A stretch of DNA of 64,000 bases from Homalodisca vitripennis (GCF_021130785.1 NC_060207.1:106428001-106492000), one strand, 5' to 3'; positions 51,709 through 61,429 are shown, numbered from the stretch's first letter. The notes: generated by a model not told the origin, from the sequence alone. Numbers and translations: made by a program.

Positions 51709-52438
51709 ATGAAGCTGTTCAAGTTGACTTCAGAAAGCTCTAAATTAGTTTTAAACTTAGAACATCCTATTCATTTAGAGGAAGAATCAAATTATTTTAT
51801 TGGTTTAAGTGGTTTTTATTCTGATAATTTTGTAATAAATATTAGTGAAAGTTCTCCTTATTGTATAGGATTTAGTGAGAAGAACATAACAAAATACTAT
51901 GGTTTAAACAAAGGATATTATACCTTCGATCAAATAAAAAATTCCTTTAAAAATTATCTGAAAACATTCAATCAGATAAATCTTTAAACTTTGACGAAAA
52001 CAAGTTTGAAATGCAAAAAAATTATCTCTTTAACAAAATTCAAATAAAATCACCAGTAAGAATAATGTTTTCAGCAATTATTGTAGATTTATTAGGGTTT
52101 GTTCAAGAAACTATTGAGCCAAATCAGGTATATTTAGGAAATAAAACGCCAAAATTTAGACCGTTTGATGTAATTGAAGTACATTGCAATCTCGTTGAAC
52201 CTAGTTTTGAAAATCATTCTGAACATTTTCACAAAGAATCTGAAATTTTATACACTTTTTTCCCAAATGTTGCTTATGGATAAAAAATCAGTGAAAACCG
52301 AATGAAATCGATTATATTCCAATTAGAAAAAATATTAAAAGAATTCAAAAAATCGTTTTAACTATACAAGACTCTGAGGGAATTTTATTAAATAATGAGA
52401 GTAAAACAACAATATATTTAAGATTGAAAAAGGAATAA
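51709..52438 (+). pseudogene. Maverick minor capsid protein (penton-like), broken
   Basis: Single jelly-roll protein expected at capsid vertices. The N-terminal part is open at 51709-51987 (LVLNLEHPIHLEEES...YFIGLSGFYSDN). The middle continues in another frame at 52011-52283 and contains RPFDVIEVHCNLVEPS and HFHKESEILYTFFPNVAYG, a strongly conserved block of this family. The C-terminal strand region (IVLTIQDSEGILLNNE) is in a third frame up to TAA 52436-52438. Lesions: a frameshift at about 51972, an in-frame TAA at 52281, and a second shift at about 52300. Total length of about 240 codons fits the family. Confidence 0.82.
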
Positions 52439-52516
52439 AATGGACCTCAAAATATAAGAAAAGATTCGATAATATACATTTTCAAGGGGGCGTCGAATCG
52501 ACGCTACGTTAAAATA

Positions 52517-52573
52517 TTCAAAAATACGCTGTTTTCATCTATGAATCTGGGCTTTATTCTCAAAATAAAAATT
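52517..52573 (+). pseudogene. Fragment of a second Bro-N gene
   Basis: caaaaatacgctgttttcat...gaatctgggctttattct closely matches the stretch at 52840-52880 inside the complete Bro gene (the INESGLYSLIL region), with small changes. Only this piece remains, just upstream of the intact-length copy, pointing to a former tandem pair. Confidence 0.65.
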
Positions 52574-52598
52574 ACTAGTTAAAAATGTTTCTACCTAA

Positions 52599-53408
52599 AT
52601 GGAGTCAGTTGTGGATCTACTCAATAATCAACTCAAATTCAATAACAAAGATATTTTTACGATTGTGGATAAAAATAACGAATTTTGGTTTAAAGCTAAA
52701 GATGTTGCAGAAATTCTAGAATATGAAAATACGAAACAAGCAGTTAGAGAGCATGTTGATAATGATGATAAATTATCATATTCTGAAATAAATAAGGTGG
52801 GTCATTCGATTGCCCTACCTTCTAACTTTCAAAAAAATACTATTTTCATCAATGAATCAGGACTTTATTCTTTAATTTTGAGATCACATAAAAAAGAGGC
52901 AAATATCTTCAAAACTTGGGTTAAGAAAGAAGTTTTTCCCTCTATTAGAAAACTTGGTGAGTACAAACTTGAAAACAAGATTAAATATGTAGAGGACGAA
53001 GTTAAACACTTGCAAATTAAAGATGAAATAAAAACGGAAATAATCGCAAAACAAAGTGTAAAAATTGACTTCATGAAACCAGACCTTGTTTGTAAAGATT
53101 TTGATAAGAAAAAACACCATGTTTTTGTATTAATTAAAAAGAATCACATGTGGGAATATCCTTATTACGTTATCAGACCTCAAAAAAGAGAAATACCAAA
53201 ATGATTGAAAGAACTTGAAATTGATTACCCAGAAATGGAAATTTTGTTAAGACATGGTGATCCAAATAGTATAAATCTTTATAATCAAATGAAAGAATCT
53301 TTAAATATTTTATACAACGGAAATCATTTTATCACAAATATGATAGAATCTCGACTGATTTATAAGATATCTAAATTGCACGATGAAAATGTTAATAAAT
53401 TTTTCTAA
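52599..53408 (+). pseudogene. Bro-N family protein, one in-frame stop
   Basis: The ATG at 52599 lies in TTTCTACCTAAATGGAG. The Bro-N DNA-binding domain spans about residues 13-118 (FWFKAKDVAEILEYENTKQAVREHV, NESGLYSLILRSHKKEA, FKTWVKKEVFPSIRKLGEY). It is followed by a coiled segment (KYVEDEVKHLQIKDE) and a C-terminal domain (VFVLIKKN..YYVIRPQKRE, YPEMEILLRHGDPNSINLYNQMKE) of the kind that follows Bro-N or KilA-N in insect large DNA viruses. A TGA at 53202-53204 interrupts codon 202, and the frame continues to 53408. Bro proteins bind nucleic acid and are shared widely among baculoviruses, entomopoxviruses and Mavericks. It is on the plus strand, beside the penton gene. Confidence 0.88.
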
Positions 53409-53776
53409 AATCTTGAATTATGATATTTTGTTTGTAAATGTCTTTTAAGATTATAGAATTGTTGAATTTCTCTTCCGCATACGCAATGAACTGGTCTAGC
53501 AAAGATGTCTCTAATACATTCTTTACAATATGCTTGTTTTTTGTCTTTACTATAATGGTGATTATAAAATTCTGAAATATTCTTAACTTTTTTACACCGT
53601 GTGCATTCTTTCTCTTCCAAGGATAAGTTTTCCATTTTATCAAATAATTTTTTTCTATATTTCTTATTACAATCCTTACAATAATAGTATAATCCATCTT
53701 TTCTAGTCTTATCTTGACAAAACTTCGATAAATCTTTAAATTCTTGACACATGGAACATTTCTTTTGGGCCTCCAT
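53405..53776 (-). CDS. Three-zinc-finger protein (treble-clef plus C2H2), 123 aa
   Basis: Intact, starting at GTTTCTATATAAATGG. Two treble-clef-like fingers (C7-C10/C33-C36 and C58-C61/C84-C87) each carry the pattern CxxC...F(C/Y)...YCK(D/E)C, seen next to or within HNH-type nucleases. A third unit (C98, C100, H113, H119; CVCGREI...LKRHLQTKYH) resembles the C2H2 fingers found near the polymerase N-terminus. No HNH catalytic His-Asn-His is evident, so it is more likely a nucleic-acid-binding accessory factor. It sits immediately downstream of the integrase on the same strand, and its 3' end overlaps the Bro gene end by a few bases (tail to tail). It is one of the few undamaged genes here. Confidence 0.75.
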   Translation of the reverse strand: MEAQKKCSMCQEFKDLSKFCQDKTRKDGLYYYCKDCNKKYRKKLFDKMENLSLEEKECTRCKKVKNISEFYNHHYSKDKKQAYCKECIRDIFARPVHCVCGREIQQFYNLKRHLQTKYHNSRF

Positions 53777-53794
53777 TTATATAGAAACAAATTT

Positions 53795-54805
53795 TTATAG
53801 CTTTGACTTTCTCAATTCATATTCGTAAAAACTTCCAGTTATTTCTTCATTATTTAAATCTTTTATACTATAAGTTACAGGATCTGTGTTATTAATTTGA
53901 TAAATTACGAATACTTCTCTTGACCAATTGTTCTTATATTTGTTCGAAAATGTTTGTTTTTTACTAACAATTCTTACATGATCGTTGACTTTAAATTTAG
54001 TTTTCGTGTGAATTTCTGGTGGAATATACTTAAAAACAGTTTCCAATAATTCTTTTTCAGCTTCTTTATTTACATCTTTTGGTTTCATTTTTATAGTGCT
54101 ATGAAAAGTATTATTATAATATTTTACTATATTTTTAAGAATATCAATCCATTTAAAATTCTTATTAATCTCGAAAATTACTTTCATTCTCTCATTTTTA
54201 GTTCTGTTATATCTTTCAATAATGCTAGATTTTTCTTCATTCTCAGTATGATAAATCCTAATGTTATATTTCCTCAAAACATCGTTAAATTCTTTATTCT
54301 TAAATTCTAATCCCTTATCTGTATGGAGAAGATTTGGAGCTTTGTGATTGATTTTAATTGCATCTTTTACGATATCTTCAAAAGCTTTTGAAACATCCTT
54401 GCCGTTTTTTCTTTTAATCGCTCTTGACCAAGCATATTTTGAGAAAGTATCAATAACATTTAACATATACTTGAATCCATCATTTTGATCTGAATAGTTA
54501 GACATTATTACTAAATCTGCTGCCCATAAATCATCTATTCCTAAAGTTATAATTTTTCTCTTTTTAAATTTCTTTCGTACAGGTGCATGAATTACTCTAG
54601 CTTCAATCTCTATTTCCTCTTTATTCTTCGATTCTTTCTTAACTTGTTTTTCTTTTGGATTCTTTATAAATTTACTCTTCTTTGTCTTACAATTTAAACA
54701 TTTAGCTGCAATTCTATACAATCCGTTTTGAGTTTGAACAATTTTAGAATCTATATTTTTAGTTTTTTTCTTACACTTGTGACAATGTATTAAATCATCT
54801 TCCAT
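53795..54805 (-). CDS. INT: Maverick integrase (rve/DDE) with N-terminal zinc ribbon, 336 aa
   Basis: Inserts the element's DNA ends into the host genome. The frame is intact from ATG 54805 (GATATATAAATGG) to 53795. Residues 1-48 form a CxxC...CxxC zinc ribbon (C8, C11, C36, C39), like the free-standing 47-aa protein at 47.7 kb. A Lys/Glu linker follows. The rve core has Asp97 (WAADLV), Asp163 (HTDKGLEF) and Glu197 (IIERYNRTKNERMK), with 33 residues between the last two. The C-terminus (HVRIVSKK...WSREVFVIYQI...TYSIKDLNNEEITGSFYEYEL) is the SH3-like DNA-binding domain of Ty3/Polinton integrases. All catalytic residues are present. It lies between the polymerase and the zinc-finger gene. Confidence 0.95.
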   Translation of the reverse strand: MEDDLIHCHKCKKKTKNIDSKIVQTQNGLYRIAAKCLNCKTKKSKFIKNPKEKQVKKESKNKEEIEIEARVIHAPVRKKFKKRKIITLGIDDLWAADLVIMSNYSDQNDGFKYMLNVIDTFSKYAWSRAIKRKNGKDVSKAFEDIVKDAIKINHKAPNLLHTDKGLEFKNKEFNDVLRKYNIRIYHTENEEKSSIIERYNRTKNERMKVIFEINKNFKWIDILKNIVKYYNNTFHSTIKMKPKDVNKEAEKELLETVFKYIPPEIHTKTKFKVNDHVRIVSKKQTFSNKYKNNWSREVFVIYQINNTDPVTYSIKDLNNEEITGSFYEYELRKSKL

Positions 54806-57800
54806 TTATATATCAAAGTTTCCAAGTTTATTTAATTCGTCTAATATATCAGATTTCGCTTCATTTTTATAGCCATACGGTACTGTATCGAACTTATTTT
54901 CTAGAACAATTCGTTTGTCATCTTTCGAGCTCAGTGCTAGCTTATTTATCGTAACGGTGTATAACTCATGTTTATAACTTTTGATGACTGTCATCTCCCT
55001 AAATTCTTCTTTATCTTCGAACAAACATTTCTTCAATTTTTCGATATTTATTGTTTTATTTACAACGCTTCTCTTAATTCCTTTACATCTTACTGGATTT
55101 TTGTCTAGATATTTGTACGAGTACATTTTCGATCTCAATCCACAAAATTCTTCTAAAACTTCGCTATTTAACTCATCTTTGAATTTTCCAATAACTTTCT
55201 TGTTTTTGCTAGTGAAATATTCGTGATCTTTTGGATAATCGCTCGTATCAAACTCATCTATATTTTCTTTTATAATCTTATAAGGATCTCGTTTCAATTC
55301 TAGGAAATAACTATCTGTATCCATGTAACACAGATTCAAATCTGGATCATATTTCTTTAATTTGTCGTAATAAAACTCATACATTAACAATTTTGAAAGG
55401 TCAAGAACTGAAAAACCTATGTAGATTGGCTTGTTAAATTTAACTTTCTGCTTGTACATATGACTCGCTATGCAGTTGTCGTCAAAGATATTGAAACATT
55501 TGAAGTTCGTTTTCTTGGCCTGTTTCATTGAAAATTCTTCATTTCCTAGTTTGATATCACATCTATTTCGCACATTTTCCATAGATTTTCCAAAAACAGA
55601 GTTGTTCATCAGCTTATAAAAGTCCTTTTCGAAGTCACTTGTAGCTTTTGTTCTCATATTGGTATTAAAATCAATATATTCTTTCATAAAAGGCTTCTGA
55701 TCAAATGCTATAACCCTATTCACATGTTTCAACACCATCCCTTGTTCGAGGTAAAATTTCAAATTTCTTTAATGAACAACGTATTCAGTTTTATCCAGTA
55801 AAGTTGTGCAAAGTTTGTTTTTATAATGTTCGGGAGCAAGAGGCAAATCCTTGTAAATTTGTGGATATCCTAGATCAACTTCGAGAATATAGCCATAATC
55901 TTCGTCGCCAGTGAGTTCTAAAATTGTTTCTTGCCATTCTGCAGTTGTGTAAGTTTTAGGATTCATCCACTTAATATCACCATATGGTAAATTTTGCATA
56001 AGACCATAACCATAAAGATTATTGGCATCGACGTACAACAGATAATTTTCAGGTTTTGTCTTATCCAAATCTTTCAAATATTTCTTATTTGCTTTCACAT
56101 ATCGTTTAATACATTGAGAAATACCTCCACGAATACCTTTTTCAATCATTAAATACATATTATAATCACTAATCAATTGTCATTCTATTTTCGTTAATTT
56201 TAACATAGCATCCCATGCGAGGCTTGGAGCTGTTAGATAATGTGCCGGATCAAGTTTATAGCAATTTAAGCAAATATTTCTGAAATTTTCAAATATATCA
56301 GCAAGCAATAAAACATCTTGGATATTGAACAAATCAGAGTAATTTCCTAGATTTTTTTGTTTTAATTTGTTCCAGACCATTAAGTAGTGTTGAAAATCCT
56401 TCTCAGATATGCTCTCATCTGTCAAAAGTGAATAGAAATCTTCAATTTTCAGCTCTTCTGTGTAATCAAGTTTTTCAATACTATCGATAAATTCGTAAGG
56501 AAATATGCCTTTTCCAGACAATATTTTAAAAATCTCGTCTTCGTCATTTGGCAGTCTAAAAATTTGTATAAAATGATTTGTATGCTTAAAGTCACCTTTC
56601 TTGAGGTTTTTAGCTAATTTTTCAATAGACGATGCCATGAACCTAAATGTGTCTACGAACGAAAACTTAATAAATTTTCTAGGCTTATCATTGTCAAACT
56701 CATAGCCATATCCAGAGTGTACAGAATAATTTATATATTTTTCATCTGTGTTTGCGATCAAATCAACATTTCCATATTGTTTAGCCAATTCTTTTATGTA
56801 CAAATGAGTATCGTAATTTGACATATTATGACAGAAAACTGGAATATATTGTGGAAATTTCAAATTCAGATTACAACATGAATGAGCTGCGCCTCGAAAT
56901 TTACCTGTTAAATGACAATGATCTCTTACTTTTAATCTTTTTTCACCATCAAAACCTTCTGTTTCACAGATATGACAAACGTTTGAATTTTGATACAAAA
57001 TTTCTTCTTCAGTTAGTTTCATAGGTTTCATATTCTTCGAATTATATTTTTTCGCTATGTATTTCGATAATTTATTGAGCTCTTCAAACAATTTTGTAGG
57101 AACGTTTGATAAATCCTCCTTATTTTTAGCACGAAAACATATAGGTTTATACATGCGATTGGTAACATTCGACACTAAATATAGAGTAAAACCATAAGGA
57201 ATATGCTTCTGAATCTTGGTTGTAGTCGATCTTTGTGGATTGTTCTTGCATGTCGGAATTTTCTCTAATATGCTTTCAAAATCCATATAAATAACGTACG
57301 GATGATTAAACTTCGTTTGATAGTTAGTAAACTTAGTTGTTTGGCCTGGAAATGGCATAATTGGTTTACAAACTTCATGTTGCTTGCAAATTTCTAAATG
57401 ATCTGTTAAATCTCCAGATTTGTAGAAATGGCTTAAACATCTCCTACATAAAAATTTCCTTTCTTTGGGTTTAGATAACTGAGAGAATACTAATCTATTT
57501 AAATCTCTTATCAAGACATAATGAGATTTGTCTTCTTGTTTAACATACAATAAATCGATTTCTAACTCGGCATTATAAACTTCGGAAATTTGCAACGGTA
57601 CAATGTTGAGTTTTTCGTCATAAGTATAGATATTTATAGACATTTTTGGATATTTGTACTCGGAATAAATTGTAACTTCGTTTTTTCAAATAACTGTATA
57701 TCTTTTAAAGACATTGGATACTCAAAGCCCGAAAATATCTCGTCATTTACAAATTTTTCATATTGTTTTGATCTTTCGCAGTCTCTTTCGGGTTTTTCAA

Positions 57801-58575
57801 TAGCGCATCGGATAGAATAAATAAAGCAATAGTCATCTTTATTTTTGATATTTATACAGGCTTTTTTATCTTTGATTTTCTTTGGTAAATCGATATATGA
57901 TCCTGCGTTCATCATTTCGTGTTTATTAATGTTCAAAACTAGTTGTTTGCAGCTTTTAAATGTCCATCCAGAACCCTTATTTGGATGATTTGTTTGTTCA
58001 CGATGCGTTAATTTATTAAATTATTTAGTGATAAAATCGTTTACATCGAAGATTTCGTCTGCTTTTATAGTAAAATACATTGGACATGTTTGTGGTTCAC
58101 CGTTCACTAAAGTTCGTTCATATTCACATTCCAAAGAGAGATAACCCTTCATATTTTTAACATTTTCTTGAAATTGCTCTATTAAACTTTTAATTTCTGG
58201 TCGCATTATGGAAAGATATTTGTAAATTGACATGGAATTATCGTTTAAATTTGTTAAAATGTATTGCTTGAAAAGACCGTGTATAGAGGATAAAACTTCC
58301 ACATCAATGATATTTTCATTAATTTTTTCATCATTAAATAGATCTAAATTTTACTTTTCAACTTTGAAATTTCTCTTTAATTCCCTTAATTTATCTATAT
58401 TATACATGTTTTGGTGATCATCAATTTGATTTTCTCTAGCCCAAGTCCTCAAATAATTCAATTCTTTATCATAAATGCCTTTGCTTTTTAGATGAATTTT
58501 AGAATTATAATGGCGATCATAGTTATGTTTTAGGATTTCTTTCTTACAAAACGGACATTTTTCGAGAAATATCGT
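54806..58575 (-). pseudogene. POLB: Protein-primed family B DNA polymerase, several lesions
   Basis: The replicase of Polintons, about 1250 codons. In order: C2H2 finger (KCPFCKKEILKHNYDRHYN, about 58557-58500); helical N-terminal region; GSGWTFKSC; a spacer with MSINIYTYDE; CxxC finger (CRRCLSHFYKSGD); 3'-5' exonuclease motifs DFE (YMDFESIL), CHNMSNYD and DVLLLADIF; a CxxC/HCHLTGKFRG domain; polymerase motif A (YVDANNLYGYG), motif B (KLMNNSVFGKSMEN) and motif C (YMDTDSYF). Lesions: in-frame stops at 58351 (TAA), 58021 (TAA), 56180 (TGA) and 55769 (TAA), plus a one-base shift at about 57640. The frame is closed by TGA at 58576 with no ATG after it, so the start is lost. Confidence 0.94.
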
Positions 58576-58711
58576 TCAAATTATCAACTTTAAAGCTAAA
58601 TTCTGCAATAATTAGAGATAATTCAGTAGATTTTAAGGATGTTTAAAAAAAACTCTAGTACCAATTTGTATGTACCTTAAAAATTTGATAATTTGAACGA
58701 TATTTCTCGAA
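58561..58711. repeat. 27-bp perfect inverted repeat at the polymerase start
   Basis: ttcgagaaatatcgttcaaa... (58561-58587) is the exact reverse complement of 58685-58711. The 97-bp interior is AT-rich and non-coding. It occupies the region between the divergently transcribed polymerase and the right-end small gene, where the polymerase start codon would be expected. Confidence 0.93.
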
Positions 58712-58769
58712 GAATCACTACAAAAATTGGAATTTAGAAAATCTCTAATAAAATGTTTTCCTATTTAAA

Positions 58770-59336
58770 TGGAGCTAATAAAGGAATTAAATGAGTAAAA
58801 GTAAAAGTAAAGAATGTCTTATTTTACCAGGCGAAGTTAGGGCTAAGAAGCCCTCTCTAACACTTAACCTGGGGACCAACGGCTTAAAGGTGACTTCCGA
58901 ACCACCACCAATGACCGAGCAGGCGGGCCGCTTGCAAGGACAGGATCGCTCAGCGGTCACCTGTCCAAGCAGCAGCCACGCTCGGCGTTGCTTGATCTGG
59001 TTATCTTGCGATAACAGCCGTATATAACAGTACCCACTAACTGCGCCATTGGCTGAGGTTGGTGATTTAAAGTTCAAAGAATATAAGAAATTAATTCATT
59101 TAGAAGAAAATAAGAAATATAAAATTGTGACATTGGAGAAAATGAAAGATAAATTCGGGCTTACAATCATAGCAGAATTGGAAGATTTCAAAGTACATTT
59201 GCCAAATAGATTTTTGACTATTTTGGATGAAAAAAAGATTAAATAATTGAATAAAAATGATAAATTACGCTTGATTTTTACGGGTAAAAAGATAATAAAA
59301 GACAAAGAATGTGTTACAATTAACTTTGTAGAATAA
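58770..59336 (+). pseudogene. Small right-end Maverick protein, split by a SINE
   Basis: The ATG at 58770 has the element's start context (CCTATTTAAATGGAG) but only nine codons are open before a stop and the 5S-derived insertion. Homologous-looking coding resumes at about 59067 (LKFKEYKKLIHLEENKKYKI, then LEDFKVHLPNRFLTILDE). It passes an in-frame TAA at 59244-59246 and continues (LRLIFTGKKIIKDKE) to TAA 59334-59336, just before the right terminal repeat. Small proteins with a KY-I, LP-RF layout of this kind occur in other Mavericks; function unknown. On its 5' side it is divergent from the polymerase. Confidence 0.6.
58797..59060 (-). mobile_element. 5S rRNA-derived SINE (SINE3-like) insertion
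   Basis: A GC-rich block quite unlike the surrounding Maverick. On the minus strand it reads GATCAAGCAACGCCGAGCG, then TGGCTGCTGCTTGGACAGG and TGACCGC. This corresponds to the internal promoter half of 5S rRNA (aagcaacg.cgggcgtggt, tacttggatgggtgaccgc). A non-5S body of about 150 bp follows and ends in a short-period tail (TTTACTTTTACTTTTAC on the minus strand, 58797-58815). It lies inside the small right-end gene. No clear target duplication could be read by eye. Confidence 0.75.
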
Positions 59337-59360
59337 AGATTAAGATTTCGAAGTCTTTAC

Positions 59361-59639
59361 ATTGATTCTAAGGAGATTTTACATTAAAACAGCTTAAGAA
59401 AGTAGAAGCAAACAGCTATAGATTCGGTTATTTTTCATTCGTGATTTATGGTTCACTAGAGTAGATACAATAAGCCGGTTCTGGGTCGCTTTTGGAGACG
59501 AACGGATGTAGATTCGGTAAATTTTTCATTGAGATTTGCTGTGTTGTTTCTCAGCTTCCTTTATGGTACTTTGAACCGGACTTTACATTGATTTTCGGTC
59601 GGCTCCAAAAGTGCGCTAGAACCCCCATATTCATATCTA

Positions 59640-59641
<2 letters not shown>
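59361..59641. repeat. Maverick right terminal inverted repeat
   Basis: Aligns with the reverse complement of 43668-43938. The inner part (gattctaaggagattttac and about 80 bp on) is identical over long runs; the middle has substitutions and indels; the tip (ttcggtcggctccaaaagtg, then ccccatattcatatctact) is conserved. It is followed directly by (TA)n. Confidence 0.93.

Positions 59642-59704
<63 letters not shown>
59642..59704. repeat. (TA)n microsatellite at the Maverick right border
   Basis: About 62 bp of alternating TA just outside the terminal repeat. A shorter atatata lies outside the left end, so the element probably inserted into a TA tract. Confidence 0.96.
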
Positions 59705-59706
<2 letters not shown>

Positions 59707-61429
59707 CTACAAATAAATGTTTTTCTATTGGGAATCCGCTAAAATTTCTCACCTAAGCCAAAAACGTATTTTCATATCATTCGTACAACAATGAAAAATA
59801 CCGAGGGATGTAGGATTTTAATGAGCGTTGTCAAACAGCTAACTTTTTCACAGAAAAGTTTAGGATATTCACTGATGCAAACGAAATTACAGTCAGCTGC
59901 TCAGTTAACAAGGTTACACCTCTGAATATCTGTATCCGTCTGTCTGTCTATCTGTCTGCTCCCTCAGCTCGGCTAAATCCACTTAACAACTCTTGCAAAA
60001 CTGTAACACAGTTATCCAGTATTGGTTTTATACAGTCATTCAAACTTATCACCCTCGCTCAAACTTATGTCTCTGTGGGGAATACACGCGTCGGAGTCCT
60101 CTCCTTCATCAATACTGTCTATATTTGTCGAATGGTCGTGTAATGGAAATATCGTCAGGCAAATATTTTTAATCTATTGACTTTATAGTAATAGTTGAAC
60201 TCGATAGAGAAAAATAGATACTTCTATTTTTTATATAAGAAAAGACACTAAAAATAAAGAAGGTAAAACTGTAAATCAAGAAAATTATCAATCAAGAAGA
60301 CAAGTAAAGTTTGGTTGACCCATGAAATGTTATATTTAATAAAGGAAATTGACATATTTTTCACTTCAGAAGTGACATCCAATCCTTAAAACCACAGATA
60401 CGAAAATATACATATACATTTGATAATAATTAGAGATAATGCGATACGAAATAAGAAAAGAAATCACTACAGACACAGTTTTGATAATAATAAAACTGAC
60501 TCAAAACAATTGGTAAAAAAGGAGAGTAATATAGATAGATACATTAAGAGCGGCACTGAAACATGGTAAGCACCGAACAGTAATGTAATGGATCTGCCAA
60601 TTACTTAGCTGAGGAAGTAGAAATACTATAAATAATGTATATATTGAATTATAACATATAACACATACGTTACAAATTTCAGTTAATATTGACCAGACGA
60701 ACTTTTGAACAGTAACCAACGCCACAACCACTAAAATTATATATGTAACAACGTGTCAATCTACAATGAGTCTTCTCGACATGACGTGGTAAAAATTGAA
60801 AATATTTCAATCACATTACAATGCTGGCAGTACCACAAGCAAGCTTAAAAGCCTATATTCTAACAATCAAGCTTAACAATTATTCTAGGAAACTTTCCTG
60901 TTGTTTATTTATTTAATTCTGTAAGATTTAAGTAGAAGTGACCTTATCGGACTACTATGTCCAAATCATAAGTCTAAGAACTTAGTAACAATTAATATTC
61001 TCCACATGATTCCACAATCCATTACAAAACAACTTCTAAGTTGTTATGTTTTATAAATATCTAATCGAAATAACCAATGTGGTAATATATGGAACAATAT
61101 ATTAAGAAAATTATTAATTTAAAAATTGAAGGAGTCATCTAATACGTTTTAAATCCATATAAATAAGAACACAGTAACTTTAAAATCATTTTATGGAGTA
61201 CTAAAGTTGGTTCCTAGCTTCTTGGAATGTAAAGCAAGAGTTACCGGACATTTGGGCTGTCTCATTTACTTCAAAATTTGAGTTTAGTTTCTTTTTTTGA
61301 ATTTTTATATTTAAACAAAATTATAAACCAAAATTCGTAGAAAACTCAAAAATTCCACTTATATTAGTATGTTAGCTAAGTATCTTTAGCCATCAGGTCG
61401 AAGTTATTCCGCAATTTTGATCCGGTTCC

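Larger units (their letters stand above)
43668..59641. mobile_element. Maverick/Polinton element, about 16 kb, decayed
   Basis: The element is bounded by long inverted repeats. The outer tip is agtagatataaatatgggg on the left and its near complement on the right (...ccccatattcatatctact). It contains the full Polinton set: protein-primed family B polymerase, rve-type integrase, adenain-like protease, packaging ATPase, double jelly-roll and penton-like capsid genes, plus accessory genes. The target was TATATA-rich: (TA)n lies outside both tips, so a 6-bp TATATA duplication fits but cannot be proved in a microsatellite. At least eleven genes have nonsense codons or frameshifts and two SINE-like insertions are present, so this copy is not a working element. 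Such elements are integrated relatives of adeno-, pox- and virophage-type viruses. Confidence 0.95.

Noticed and set aside
52865..53120. Minus-strand frames opposite the Bro gene, and similar opposite-strand frames at 47555-47914, 54981-55226 and 56818-57024
   Set aside because: They are AT-rich antisense shadows of genes identified by conserved motifs on the other strand.
58787..59077. 96-codon minus-strand and 78-codon plus-strand frames in the GC-rich block
   Set aside because: Explained by the 5S-derived SINE; the open frames follow from its GC content.
59561..59752. Frames covering the Maverick terminal repeats, also 43590-43835 and 59492-59716
   Set aside because: They translate the terminal repeat and adjoining TA tract; the left and right versions have no conserved start or stop.
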